From the NCBI GenBank assembly GCA_021234155.1, contig JAJEKV010000167.1:560145-624144 (forward strand): 64,000 bases of DNA, read 5' to 3'. This stretch comes from Isoetes taiwanensis (taxonomy: Eukaryota; Streptophyta; Lycopodiopsida; Isoetales; Isoetaceae). A program made the position numbers and the translations under genes. Below, one piece after another: positions 1 through 11,900 of the stretch (position 1 is the stretch's first letter; each line of letters begins with the position of its first letter). Under the pieces are notes generated by a model that did no database searches, had not been told where the DNA came from, and saw only the letters and a program-made list of their open reading frames with translations.

Positions 1-654
1 GATACCAAACCATATAAAGCTAGGGAAAAACAAGTCCAATATCACTGCTGCTAAATTTTTGAAAAAAGGTTAGTTTAAGCAATGTGAGCACTCTGGAAGA
101 AAAATAGACTAAACTACGAAAAACTCCATGCCTAATATTATGCCTAAAGCCTATAACATAGGATCCATGCAAGTCTACCACAAGATAACATTTCCATGAG
201 AAAAACAAGCGATAAAAGAATTGACGGGGCACATTGGTGTTCAAGAAAAACATGCAAAATGTCGATGGACTATCTATAACACATATAAATGCATCATGAA
301 CTAAACATATCACACTCATATAACAAATATTGATGCAATATGAAACATGAAATAGAAAGCGGTCATCCATGTCATAATATACATGCTCGAAATAATACGC
401 CCGACAAACCATAAAGAACGCGCATGCATAACCTGCTGCCACATTTTTGCAGCACAGAAGAGCAATGCACACAATTTGCACATCCTTGTCTAACTTTTGA
501 CTAATGCATGTGTGCAAGACCTAGAAGCTTAAAGACTCCCATCTTTGAAGATCACAAGTTGACACCTTTGTTGAAGAACCAAGAGAAGGACATTCATTGG
601 ATATCATAGAAATGTAGCAAGGAGGATAAGATTCAAGCAAGTGTAGTTGAGTTT

Positions 655-704
655 GAAGTTTGGAAGACCCCTCAAGATTGAAGTTTGGAAGACCCCTCAA
701 GATT
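655..704. repeat. 25-bp perfect tandem duplication
   Basis: The unit starting gaagtttggaagacccctca is present twice in immediate succession (655-679 and 680-704) without a mismatch, so the duplication is recent. No gene is nearby. Confidence 0.9.
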
Positions 705-1510
705 CTTTGGTATATGGCTAGTTCCAAGTCATTTTGGCATAAATTCTATTTCCCAAGGCTTAATACATGACCCTACCATCTCAATCCCATCCATAAACAC
801 CATACATGCTTCATAACTCATATTTTCATGCCTCACCATCATTTTCCCTAACCCAAGTTGGCAAAGAGTCCCTTTTCTAGTCAAAACACACCATACATGC
901 ATCACACACCCATCATACATAAATTGCCTTTGAAAAAAGCAAAAACTCCCACCAAATTTGGTTATTTCCATGGTCTAAGATCATCTTCTCTCTCTAAAAG
1001 CTAAGCTAGAAAGAGAAAGTGCACATTTTCTTCAAACAAGTATGGAGAGAAAAATATCCAAGTTATTGCATAAAAGATCTATTGTCATGTGCAGCCAAAT
1101 TGTCCACATCATCCTCAAAAATGCCAAATACCATCCATATCATCACCCAAGCACATCCATGTCATCATATACATGTCACCTACCACAAAACGTTTTTTCA
1201 AAAAATTTGACCTAAGTAAAGTCATTTTGATACCCTAGGTGACATCTCATCATCCCACGGTCACATCATCCCCAAGTGCTTCCACATCATCATACACATG
1301 TCATCCTTTTCGTAAAAAGTTTTGACTAGAAAAAAGTCATTTTGCCACCTTACTTGACACATCATCACTTCATAATGCCATGTCACCACCCATTTGCCAA
1401 ATCACCCCACCAACTTGCCACATCATCAAATTTCACTTGGATTTTTTAGCCAAAAAATAAATGCTCTTTTTTGCAAAAAGATTCTTCTATCCTGTAGAGC
1501 ATCAAAAAAG

Positions 1511-1990
1511 ATTCCTTGTGAAAAAAAAGAATATTTGAAAAAGGCCCCATATTGACCTTCAATTTTCACTTCTTGAGATTCGTGCTAAATATGAAAAAAA
1601 AAATCCTATCTACCCCTCCCCCCCCCCCCCCCACCCCCCGGCCTAATCACTCATCCCATCCAGGTCTTCCCCGCCATTGGTGCCTCCGGGCATATGGGTG
1701 ACAACAACGCCGACACACCACGGGGAGATACCACGGCTAATGTTAAAAAATGTTTCCTTGTGAAAAAAAAATTTTTGGAAAAGACCCTATATTGGCCTTC
1801 ATTTTTCACTTCTTGGGATTCGTGCCCAAAAAAAAAAAAAAAAAAAAACAAAATCCTATCTACAACCCCCACCCCCACAATCACTCATCCCATCCGGTCT
1901 CCCCTCCACACGTGGTGCCTCCGGGCATGTGGGTAACGGCCGGCCGATTACCACGGGAGACATCACGGCTAATGTTAATAGCCATGTCAG
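1511..1990. repeat. Tandem duplication, unit about 240 bp, with poly-C and poly-A runs
   Basis: Two diverged copies begin near 1,511 and 1,751 with ttccttgtgaaaaaaaa. Both continue through a block ending ttcacttcttg(a/g)gattcgtgc, an A run, a C-rich run, tcactcatcccatcc and a block ending acggctaatgttaa. The first copy has an uninterrupted run of about 22 C at 1,617 and the second has about 19 A at 1,829. Open frames across it are low-complexity artefacts. Confidence 0.85.
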
Positions 1991-3751
1991 AGTCTACATT
2001 TTATACCCAAGCTTCCTTTTCTAAAAATGCCTGTGGGATATTGTGCTCGAGATATTAAGAACCCTAAAAAAAGATTCACGCCAGGATCTGGATTTTCTGA
2101 TCGATTCAACAACCTAATCATAGCTAATACCTCCTGGATTGGCCTATTTCATGCCAAGAAACATGATCAGAAGAAAAAGACAAGAAAATTAAACCGGATT
2201 GGCCAAGAACATGCCAGAAACATGAGATAAAGAAAGGGTGTTGTCTCAGAGTTTTCGAGGGCTTTGGGCAAGAGAATCGACCTGTAGCCGGATTGATCTT
2301 CCTCTGCTCTCGCAATCTCATTCTACAAATACTATCCTGCTGCTCTTGCAAAAAAGCACAGTTTTTCAGCTGGAAAATTGTGATAAACCTTTAGAGCATA
2401 ATTTCTCAAAAAAATTGATGCACATTGCTTGCAGGCAGAGCTGTCAGGAGTTGTCAGAAGTCAAAAAAGATCACTAGAACTCGATTTACCAAAATTTGCT
2501 TGTTGTTTTTGCATTGTAACAGTCTTTGTGCAAAAAATCCAAATTTCTAGGCATTCTAACATGTTTTTTTTTGTCAAAAAACTTGTTAATCCTTGTGTTC
2601 AGACCTTGTGGTAAAAGTTAAAAAGGACTCATACTTTTTGATCTGCAAAATTTAGCTTGCTGCCAGGGACATTGACCAAGTTTTGACTTGGTCCGGATTG
2701 CAAAATTGAGAGAGCTTTACAAATCTTCTAGCATCAAACTTTTGGCCATAGATTCTTTGAGTGTCAGAGCAACGTTTTGAATTGGAATCATATCAAAATT
2801 CGAGTCAGTTTGCAAATGGCATCAATTTTGCTAAGGCCACCTTTTTCTAGTTTTGGAAAAGCAATGCTAACTCTTTGTTTGGGCTCCCTTTTTGCAATTT
2901 TCTTGCTCAGAATGGTTGCCTAAAGCAACCTGGTTCTAAGCCATTGAGGTTGAAGATTTGCCGGGAGCACCTTCAACATAACCCCATGCTCGAGATTATG
3001 CATAAAGTGCATAACCTACATGTCTACCATAAGTTATAGTTTCCATGAGAAAACAAGCATACTGGAGCTTTAAAAATATGCATCACACCAAAACTCAAAA
3101 TATAGAAAACTAGAAAAGCAAACCATATAGAACTAGGGGAAAAAGACCAACATCATCGCTGCTAAATAGATGAAAAAGGTTAGTTCCAGCAATGATCACG
3201 CTGGCAAAAAAACAAATTAACCTAAGAAAATAAGACGAATACGTACCACGTATTGTGAGAATCTAAAATGAATAAGCGGAAGGGGGAAGGCGTCCGTCAA
3301 ATTCAAACCAGGAAACCAACAAGGCGAATCAAGAACTATACAATCCCAAACCGACAAACCAAAAAGCAAACCACGAAAAATACAAGCAACAAGAAAAGAA
3401 AACATATCAAACTAGACCTAGAGAAGAACATCACAAACAACAAACTAACATCTATAAAAACAGATATAATCAAGCAAATAAGCTAAGGGGCCAAAGCCAA
3501 ACATGGTCCTAGGGTAAAGATAATCGACGAAGTCCATGGGCATGGCAAAGTGGAAAAAGGAGAAGAATATATCAATGGCTATAGTAAAAGAAAGCAAGAA
3601 AATCAAATGAAAATAGGCAATAAACATAAATACATATCCATGCATAATCATTATCTTATCACTTTTCAAAGTTGATACAGAACATCAAAACCAACAGCCT
3701 ACATCATGCAAAATGCAAAAGATAAGTGGAGGAAAAAAGAACCTAGATCAC

Positions 3752-3901
3752 GAAGAAAGTTGTGCATATCTAAAAATCATGTCATTGTCAAGCCCTATCG
3801 GAATCGCATGCCTTGAAATCTGGATCAGGAAGAAAGCTGCGTCCATCTGAAATGCAAGTCATTGTCAAGCTGTGTTGGAATCGCACTCTTTAAAATCTGC
3901 A
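3752..3901. repeat. Tandem duplication of about 75 bp
   Basis: Two diverged copies start with gaagaaag(t/c)tg(t/c)g at 3,752 and about 3,830. Both contain gtcattgtcaagc and ggaatcgca and end in aaatctg(g/c). No coding sense is seen. Confidence 0.75.
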
Positions 3902-4125
3902 AGAAAATGAGAGCAGCCGCCATCTGATACTGAATATAATAACCTAGAAAACAACAACGGTTAACCAGCAGACAACTATCCATGCAACCACACTATCAAT
4001 TAATCAAGCATCTATAATCCAAAAAATTACAAACTTATGAGAACCTGAGGAAAAAAAAACAAAGAAACCAAAAAATCAAAAAGCAAGAAAAAAGCGATTG
4101 AAATTTACTCCCCTATTGTGCTTGC

Positions 4126-4590
4126 CAAAATGCTTTTGACCATATCTCTTGTTTAGAGTATCGGATTCACGCAATTCTTGGATAATTGAAAAGCTTATCC
4201 AGATAGCTTTCAAAAAATTAAGATTGGAGCATATTGGACGTCATAAAGGCTGTGAAAAGGGCAGATCCACGATTTTAGCCAAAAAGCGCTCAGCAAAATG
4301 CTTTTTCTGGTATCTCCTTTCGAGAATATCGGATTCAGGCAATTTTTGGAGAAATAGAAAGCTTATCCAGGGAGCTTTCTAAACATGTGGAAATCAAAGA
4401 ATTTGGACAGTAGAAAGGCTATGAAAAATGCAGATGAATGATTTTGGCTAGAAAAAGCTTGGCGGAATGTTTTTTCGCATATCTCCCTCCCAGAATATCG
4501 GATTCAGGTGTGATTTACCTTATTGAATGAGCTTTCCAATGATATAAAATTCGACTATGATTGGAGTAAAAGACCTGTGAAAAAATCCGA
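4126..4590. repeat. Satellite-like tandem repeat, period about 170 bp, about 2.7 copies
   Basis: Copies start near 4,126, 4,296 and 4,464. Landmarks shared by the copies are aatg(c)tttt..atatctc, gta/aatatcggattca(c/g)g, gaaaagcttatccag.agctttc and ggctgtgaaaa.g.cagat. The third copy is the most diverged. A period near 170 bp is in the range of plant satellite monomers, but three copies do not make a centromeric array. Confidence 0.8.
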
Positions 4591-4599
4591 TTAAAAATT

Positions 4600-5503
4600 T
4601 TGGCCAGATTCAGGGAAAAAAAGCCTGAAGAAAAGCTTGAACAGATTTAATGCTAAAAAAAAAAAGGCAACAAAACAGAAAGGATATAACTAGGAAAACT
4701 AAGAATAAACTAAGGGTAAGCAGAAAAGAAGTGAAGTGGTGTTTCATTGAGTTGAATGAATGAGTATAATGACCCACAGGAGAACACAAAAAATGAGCTC
4801 CAAATGAGTAATAATAATAAGATAATTCTTGATAGTCCAGACAACCCGAGTTAAGCACCAATCGCCTTATTCCAAGCAAAACATGGCGGAAGATCTCCAG
4901 ATGGAACCACTACCCTCAAACCCGCAAACTCGACCCCCACACCTGTGACGCCCGCTTGGGAACTGCTCCGGGCTCGTCGCTCTGAGAGAACCAACAAAGG
5001 ATGGTCGTACACCGCTGCAAACAAACAGATCACATGGAAGGTTAAAGCAAGACAAGAGGCTAGAAGCCCTTACAGGCCAAGCATCAGAATGCCAACTGAA
5101 TTAAAAATACATGAGCAAGACGAAGAAAGGTTTAGGCTCGACCGCGGGGGTCATGCCCTAGATACCCTCTACAAGCGACAAGTGCTACGCTGGGAAATTG
5201 CAGAGGCCACCAACCACGAAGATAAAGAAGAGAAGAGTCGATCCAGCCCTCACTAAGTGGAACGAAAAGAGACCAACAGATGTCAAGGTGAGCCGATGCT
5301 AGGTGACAAGGCTCAAAGGAGGGAGGGGGGGAAACTCTAGAACAAACAAAATTCAGCTCAGAGAAAACATCGATGAGGAATGCTAGCACGCAATAGGGTT
5401 ATATAGTAAGCAGAGCTAAAGAAAGCCCGCGCTATAGAAGGCTCAGGCTATAGATGGATTTGACATCAAAAATGGTGTGATGCTAAAACAGGCGTTCCTT
5501 TCC
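4600..5503 (-). other. Possible LTR-like segment downstream of the DIRS-type element
   Basis: On the minus strand this interval has a TATA-like tactatataaccc at about 5,394-5,406. It is followed by several hundred bases without clear coding sense, ending in a block at about 4,730-4,765 that reads gttgaatgaatgagta on plus. A related block (gctgaatgaaaacgagta) lies at about 9,672-9,690. Two related blocks on either side of the 5.5-8.9 kb retroelements could be parts of LTRs, but exact ends, TG..CA borders and target duplications were not found. Confidence 0.25.
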
Positions 5504-5522
5504 CCAGAATGATGGTTCTCTT

Positions 5523-6858
5523 CTATATAAGAAGCATTCTAGAGAAAGGTCCTTTGCAAAGCAACACTATCCGACACAAAGAGGAATCTACCTCCTCCAA
5601 TCGCAGGCCGAGACTGCGAGAGATAGTAAGGCACTCATCGATACTAGGCAAAACGTAATGAGAATGAGATGAAGTAGAACGCCAACGGCCATAGGAGCGA
5701 ACCACATCGTAAGAGACCGCAACGCAAGCCGTCGTGCCCCCCCCACCACATACATCCCGCATGAGTTCCAAAAAGATGGGGAGCTAGTCCAATGTGACGC
5801 AAGCACTCGAACCACAAAGATCGAGCTGTGGAATAAGAAAAGGCACGATGAGAGGATAAAGAGGATCAAAACAATGGCCCACCCTCAGGAGGATCAATGA
5901 CCTGGAAAGAGCAAGCAAAGAACAAGCGTTGCAAAAGGTGAACAGGGCAAAATGTCAAATCAGTACGGGCAATTAACACCTCCTGATCGGCCGCAATCTA
6001 GTCACATTTAGACTTCTGGATTGCCACGCAGAGATGGTCCCAAAAAAAGGTCAGATCCTGTCAACTCAATTGGAGGGTCTCGGAGATACAGAGAAAACCG
6101 ACAAAACATAAGGCGACCAAGGAGGCTTTCATCAAATCTCGTCCCTCGACATGGGTTGGGGCAAAAGATAAAATAACCATACGGACATGAGCAACAGTGA
6201 GGGGCAACCAAGCCCGAGGTGTAGGCCAAAGCCGGGAGCAGACTGGCGGACCAAGGACAGCAAATGATCCAAGCAGGGAGAAGGGGCATTAATCAAACTG
6301 TGAAAAAAAAAAGATGGCAGCAAATACACTACCCACTGAGGATAGGCCTTGGCGGAAAGACACTAAAGAGGCGAAGAATGCTGTAACTTGGATGGAAGAA
6401 GCAGGAAGGAAAGGAACACCTTGCGATATGCACCAAGACCGAAACTGCCACCAAGAGAGGCATACACAAGTAGGGTAGAAGCAGCAAGCACGAGATTGCA
6501 GGATGGACGTGAGGATAGGAGCCACGAAATCATGAGAGACTGCCGAATAATGTGGCAAAACATCTGAAAACACAACAGAACAACAGAATCAGAACGAAGC
6601 TCGAGAAAATTCATGAAAGAATAATGCATCTACAACAAATGGTTGCCAGAAGTTCATGTCAGAACTGACCAACAGCCACCAAGCAATGGAAGGCCATGAA
6701 AAGACGACCAACGTCATGCGAGCATGGCAGAGGCGAGCATGGTGCAAAATAGCAGGGACCAAGGAGGCAGGAGGGAAGAAAACATTGTTGAACAAGTGCC
6801 AATTGTAGAAAAAAGCATCAGGGGGAATCCGAAAAAGGTAATCTTTGGTGTTGAACAC
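5523..6858 (-). pseudogene. Tyrosine recombinase (YR) of the DIRS-type element, broken
   Basis: The N-terminal core-binding region is at 6,573-6,289: FRSWCISQGVPFLPASSIQV, then a SSVGSVFAAI helix. The catalytic domain follows in shifted frames. Around 6,079-6,099 the segment GFLCISE stands where families have GFLRISE, so the first catalytic Arg is Cys (TGT codon). Near 6,000-6,020 a KSK motif is followed by a stop, then EVLIAR and CPV, matching the usual KSKTDQ..IAR...CPV layout. At 5,640-5,700 GRWRS..S..YVLP marks the C-terminal box. The HxxR motif before it is lost to a frameshift near 5,760. The enzyme would cut and rejoin circular DNA intermediates during integration. It cannot be active as it stands. 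Confidence 0.72.
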
Positions 6859-6909
6859 AGGGACTAAAGCATTAGACGGGCTAGCAAAGCGGTTGATATG
6901 GTGAGGGGC

Positions 6910-7374
6910 CTACTGAGATTCAATCAAGCTAAAAGCCTTAGAAGAAAGAGAGAACTCATCAAATTTGCAAATCTTACATAAATAGTCGGCCCACTCATTT
7001 TCCAATTGGGGAACCCACAACAGTTCGAGCCGAATTTTCTGGTGATAATAAAAAATGAATAGCTCGACTAAAAGCAAATGGAGAACTGGAGACAGGGAAC
7101 CACCCTTCTGCAACAGGAATGCGAGATTCTGGTTATCGCCACGAGCAACCACAACTGTGTTAAATTAGAAGGCTAGCAAAGTGCTGCAACAACTAAAGCA
7201 GAGCAAATAACTCACGCCATGTAGAGGACTGAAGATGCTTGGGTCCGATAAAAAGCCATGAAAGGAGAGAACTAGCATACCGGGGATAGATAGCCAACCA
7301 CTCCAAGCCTCATTGCTAACATAAAAAAATGAGGGTGACTTTAGTGAGGAGAGGAGGCCAAAGAGTGAACACAA
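6910..7374 (-). pseudogene. RNase H domain of the DIRS-type element
   Basis: Two adjoining frames carry the domain. The upper one (7,374-7,165) has SNEAWSGWLSIPG, resembling the S(D/N)A..GWG start of the fold. The lower one (7,152-6,910) has VARGDNQNLAFLLQKGG and later LLWVPQLENEWADYLCK, matching the DIRS-type endings V.SDN......K and WVPR.EN..AD.LSR. Just downstream, at about 6,905-6,850, HHINRFASPSN continues the family pattern between RNase H and recombinase. The domain would degrade the RNA strand during reverse transcription. A frameshift separates the two halves. Confidence 0.7.
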
Positions 7375-8400
7375 TGGTCTGCCAAAGAGATAGCTCGTGA
7401 CGTGAAAGGGAGGAAAGCTGAAAAGGAGTATCCCAAAGTTCGGAGCAACGGAGATCAGAGCGAAGACCTGAAGTTAAGGCAGCACAAAGGTGACCAAACA
7501 CTGGACATAAGGACTGAATGAAATCGAGAAAGCGGGCAACCAAGCGGGGGGAGACCACAGAAGCAGCAAGCAGGCCAGAACATAGAAATAATGTGCGGGA
7601 CTTCTTAAGGGCCGAGATGCGGAACAAACCATTGTGTGAATCAACTATGAAACCTAAGAAGATAATGCGATGAGAAATGCGAAAGCGACACTTTTTTCCA
7701 AGTGAGAAGAAAACCGGCTTGCTATAAGTCAGAAATGACCTGGACTTGAAGGGATTCGGGCAAGGAGCTACATAGAAAAATGATATCATCAACATACAGG
7801 GAGCAACAGATATCTTAGGCACGCCAGCGGCGAATAAACTGCCGAATGAGTTTAATAAACACAAATAGAGCAGAGACAAGTCCAAAGGGAAGAAGATTGA
7901 AGCGAAAAGTTGGCCGTCTAGCAAAAAACCTAGAAGGGAACGGTGAGGTGGCCAAATGGAGACATGATGATAACCAGATTTCAAGTCTAGAGTAAAAAGG
8001 AATCCTCGAGTTGGCAAAGATGAGAGAGCAAGTCCAACGATTCATAGCGAAAAGGAGGCACATATAAAAAGGAGTTCAAGACACGCAAATCCAAGATAAG
8101 ACGCCATTTTTCTTGACCTTTAGGGACTACCCCTAACGCAAAACAGAAGAATGGGCAAGAAGGCACAAGGGAGGCGGCACCGGTATGAAGGAGTTCAGAG
8201 ACAGCAGAACGAGCAAAGTCAAGCTGGGTGAACAAGGACGAATGATTTTTTGCAAGAAAGGGGGCGACATGGGTTGGATGAGCCAAGGCAAACGGTAACC
8301 AAGTTGGATCCAGTTGAGCACTTGCTAGGAGGAACCAAACGACTGCCAAAAAGGCAAAGCGGACAGGAGGCGATTGAGGACGCAGGTAGATGAAGTAACC
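7316..8400 (-). pseudogene. Reverse transcriptase of the DIRS-type element
   Basis: From the N-terminal side the frames give SLVPSCPFFCFALGVVPKG, then EKWRLILDLRVLN (8,349-7,987 frame), FTLDLKSGYHHVSIWPPHR (8,017-7,316 frame) and, in a third frame at 7,785-7,796, the active-site tetrad YVDD within LYVDDIIFLC. Further on, IIFLGFIVDSHNGLFRISALK and the connection region are clear. At least two frameshifts break the chain. The YVDD active site survives at the DNA level, so the decay is moderate. Gypsy RTs differ in the ...DLRSGYHQI segment and in their downstream integrase, which is absent here. Confidence 0.75.
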
Positions 8401-8667
8401 GAGACAGCTAGGATGGGATCAATGCCCAGATGAGGAATGAAGGAGGAAAAAGGAGTGCAATCTAAAACAACAACAAACCATATAAGAGTACAAGATACCA
8501 CAACCAAATCCACAAAAGGAGCAGATTTGAAGACAACCTCACGATGCCCGCACATTCATATTAGAAAAGAAATGGGAAGAATGCCCTGAGCCAAAAAAGG
8601 TGTAAGTTTCACAAGAATGATGGTTCTATTCATGCTGATTAAAACCATTGCATTCTTGGGAAAGGTC

Positions 8668-8920
8668 CTATGCACAAAACATTTGCTTCTTAAGTTCAAG
8701 AAACCTATTCTCAGACAAGACCTTGGTTAATATATCTGCTAATTGACTTGATGTGTTAACATATATCAATCTGACCTGACCTTTTGCAACTGCCTCCCTA
8801 ATAAATGCATTTCCAGTTCTATATGCTTAGCTCTTTCATGGAATACAGGATCCTTTGACATTGCAATGCAACTGGTACTATCACATAACATAGTTGAAGC
8901 ATGAGGTTGAACAGTGCTAT
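8668..8920 (-). pseudogene. Copia (Ty1) polyprotein C-terminal RNase H fragment
   Basis: On the minus strand the sequence translates as SCIAMSKDPVFHERAKHIEL, then (after a 1-bp shift) REAVAKGQVRLIYVNTSSQL, ADILTKVLSENRFLELKK and a stop at 8,668-8,670. This is the standard Copia end: the ...NPV.H.RtKHIE... motif followed by ..ADilTK.L....F..lr. Only about 85 residues remain. The rest of the polyprotein was not found upstream in the 9-11 kb interval. The tail after the stop contains one of the two direct repeats flanking the DIRS-type element. Confidence 0.85.
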
Positions 8921-8949
8921 AATTATCCCTGCAAAAGGCATCTGTTGAA

Positions 8950-11900
8950 AAGAACGCATAATTAGCAACATATAAACTGATGGTTATCTAGTGACTCTAC
9001 ATCATGAAAAAATTACAACTAGTTCCAGGGAGTGATACTGAAAAGCGATTTTATAGAAGATGCAGCACATTGATGGTAAAACTTATTTCCATATGCCAAT
9101 AGCCTGCAATGCCAACTGGAAAGAAACAAAATGCCGCAATTGCATAAGCCACCTTTGCGCCTCTCCACATGGGGACATAAGCATGTTTAAGAGTAGAAGG
9201 CATGGTTCCCTAAAATATATAGTTTAAGTTATCAAAATACAATTTAACGCAAACTTGTATTTGCATTTAGAGGCCACAATTTAGCAATGGAAATACAATT
9301 CCAAGCGCGTTAAATATGGAAAAAGCTGTTGCTGCTGACGATTCGAGGTTCCCTCCTTTGCATCTTCAATCAACATAAACATGTCATAACTTTCTAATAT
9401 ATATTCAACCTTCTACAATGGTATTGTGCCGAATATATTTGCAACCAATATATCATATAACCATTGAACCTTAATGGTATAATGCCAAGCTCTAGGAAAC
9501 AATGTCCTTAAAGTCCAAGTTCATTTGTATAGGTTTTTCTTCATACAGCTTCATGCAACTGTGAACCTCAAGATATGTACTGACCCTGATTATGCAGATG
9601 CTGCAAGTTCTGATATACATGACAATATTTATCATTCCCCCTTCATGTAATAAGTGAAGTAGTGTTCCATTGAGCTGAATGAAAACGAGTACAAATGATG
9701 CAAAACGAGATTAAATTCCAATGATTTTATAGTGCATATCTGTTTGGAGGACCTGCAAAATAGATGCCCCGCCATAGCCATCGCGACTTTGGGCAGTATC
9801 TAATCTCTTCAAATTTTAGAATATCTGTTGGTCAAGGCACTTCCATGGGCTTCGATTACTGCTTGGGAGGTAAAATTTCGAGATGCGCCTTCCTGGGCAA
9901 TAAATCTGGAAGAGGTGACCGCCAATTCACAGGCAACAACCAGTTTGGAGCAGTTTCCAGTATACTCTAAGCATATTCTATCATATACTTGGAATATGTC
10001 GAAAACCCACATGAGCGAGGGTTTGCCCCTCTAGGGGCAACCCAAAACACAATGAATACAAATATAAAGCTTTAAACTAGTACCTCACCATCATTCAGCA
10101 GCCAATTGTGAGTCGAGAACACAACATTCCTTAGATATTCAACAAAAGCACCATTGTATTAAAAACAGTAGGTGTTCTTAGAAGAACTCGCCAGGGGCCT
10201 AAACGCTAGAGTTGCTCCTGTGGTAACAAGATTTCGAGAATTCAACAGAATGCAACGTGCAATGCTCTAGACAAATACAACATCGCCATGAGTTCCAATG
10301 AAGACATCTTCTCACTGCAAAAACATAGTGCATGTGTACCATCTGCAATACACAACAAAGGTTCACTCCTTATCTCGCCCAACCCAGTAATTGTAGACAG
10401 TATACTACCATTGACTGGCAAGTGATATGGTAATTAAGAAATCGTTGCGCACGACGGAATCCACTTCCTTCTGCATTGATCGCTATGTGGCAAGCATATC
10501 CATCCACCACATCTGCCATCAGAATACATTCCTTATCATAAAATAAGATGCCATCATGGACTAAGCTAGAAGAAACCAACAGGCCTAATTGTCGCACATT
10601 TCATATTTTTTATATAACGGACAATTGCAGCATTATCTTCAACAGTAAACCCCAGTAAACTAAACTACACCAACGAGTTAACAATTCTTGCCCAACAAGA
10701 ACTTGGCTAAACTAAACTAAATCGAGCGATCCAAAGTAATACATCTACATTCCATGTCTATATGCATTCTACAACAACGACAAATTTCATATATTTTCCA
10801 ATCATATTTTTGTTGGCCTCTTATAATGCCTTATTACGATCCATATTGCACCATCAAGCATGTGAGAATCCATAGTGTGCATGAGTAATCCCAAAAAACA
10901 GATGTATTGACAAAAGTGCTTAACGAGATATGAGAAATTTTGAATTCTAACAAATGATATTTTCAAACAATAATTTGAGATTTCTCTAGACAAAGAAAGA
11001 ATATGCTTGACATGTTTTACACGTCCCACTACAATTGTTGGGGATTCTTGATTTTAACACCATAAGAGAATTCTATGCATATCTTGTCGCATATAATACT
11101 GAATAGTGTAGACTACATGCATTAAATGAGAGAGTTTACTTTGGCAAATGCCAAATTCACAAATGGCATTGACAATACTCCATCTCCACAAACCAACCCA
11201 GAAGCCACAACAAGAGCATAGATCTCTAATTTTTTCCTATTCATGAGTTGCCAAACAAAGACAACACGTGTGCAAAGGCGAAGAACCCATAGCAAAATTG
11301 AAGTCAAATGCCTTCTAAAACATCCAAAATTTGATAGAAGCCATGATACATCGTAGTAAATTTCCAAAAAGCGGACTTGCAAACATAGAATGTCGAGATG
11401 AACATGTAAGATATCCAGTTTTGAAGTCTTGCATGAGGGCAGAGGAACATCATCACTATGCAACAGTTGAAAATTAACTAAATGCAGAAAAAAAGTATCC
11501 TAAGAAACTTTCTCCTCCCCCTCCTCCTCCTCCTAAGCATTGTCAGCATTGGTTCTCAATATGCTTGTTACTCAAAGAAACAACTACAAGAGAGGCCATA
11601 GTTGTGAAAGTAAAAATAACTGGGGAGCTAATATTTTGTAGCTAATAAACATTCATGTGGATAACTAATGATCTAGTTATATGGAATTTCAATCTTTATC
11701 TCCCTTGGCATGCTAACATGCTAGCCCTGTTTAAGAATTTAGTATTTGTTTCCATACCACAGTACGATAAACTACATATACTTAAATTCTTACGACAAAA
11801 TATCTCATGCACGAGCTCCATCGAAACTACATCATTAATTTTTACCACTTGCAAGATGATTACAATCAATAAAAAATGACACATAAGATCGATTTTTGTC

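Larger units (their letters stand above)
1..3240. repeat. Gene-free segment with dispersed direct repeats
   Basis: No coding exon is recognised here. Bases 7-120 (start ccatataaagctaggg) recur in altered form at about 3,121-3,232. Bases 150-212 (ending tttccatgagaaaaacaagc) recur at about 2,995-3,057, so two linked blocks appear twice about 3 kb apart, in swapped order. This suggests remnants of a longer tandem repeat or two copies of one dispersed element. The remainder is AT-rich with short A runs and AC-rich stretches. Short open frames here look random and have no recognisable motif. Confidence 0.5.
5504..8600 (-). mobile_element. DIRS-type tyrosine-recombinase retrotransposon, decayed
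   Basis: Reading down the minus strand the order is reverse transcriptase (about 8,400-7,370), RNase H (7,374-6,910), a linker and a tyrosine recombinase (6,860-5,520). That order, with a recombinase in place of a DDE integrase, defines the DIRS superfamily. The RT has the DIRS-style run VVPKGQEKWRLILDLRVLN followed by FTLDLKSGYHH. The frame is broken by several shifts and stops, so it is inactive. Direct repeats of about 55 bp (5,507-5,560 and 8,614-8,680, both containing gaatgatggttct and gaaaggtcct) lie at the two ends. Only a short stretch before the RT remains, so a gag region is missing or unrecognised. Confidence 0.75.

Noticed and set aside
1617-1640. Poly-C run as a possible G-quadruplex regulatory element
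   Set aside because: It is a single homopolymer in a duplicated non-coding unit without any nearby gene; no regulatory role can be argued.
5523-8400. Gypsy (Ty3) retrotransposon assignment
   Set aside because: No DDE integrase or chromodomain follows the RNase H; instead recombinase motifs (PASS..V, KSK, IAR, CPV, GRWRS) are found.
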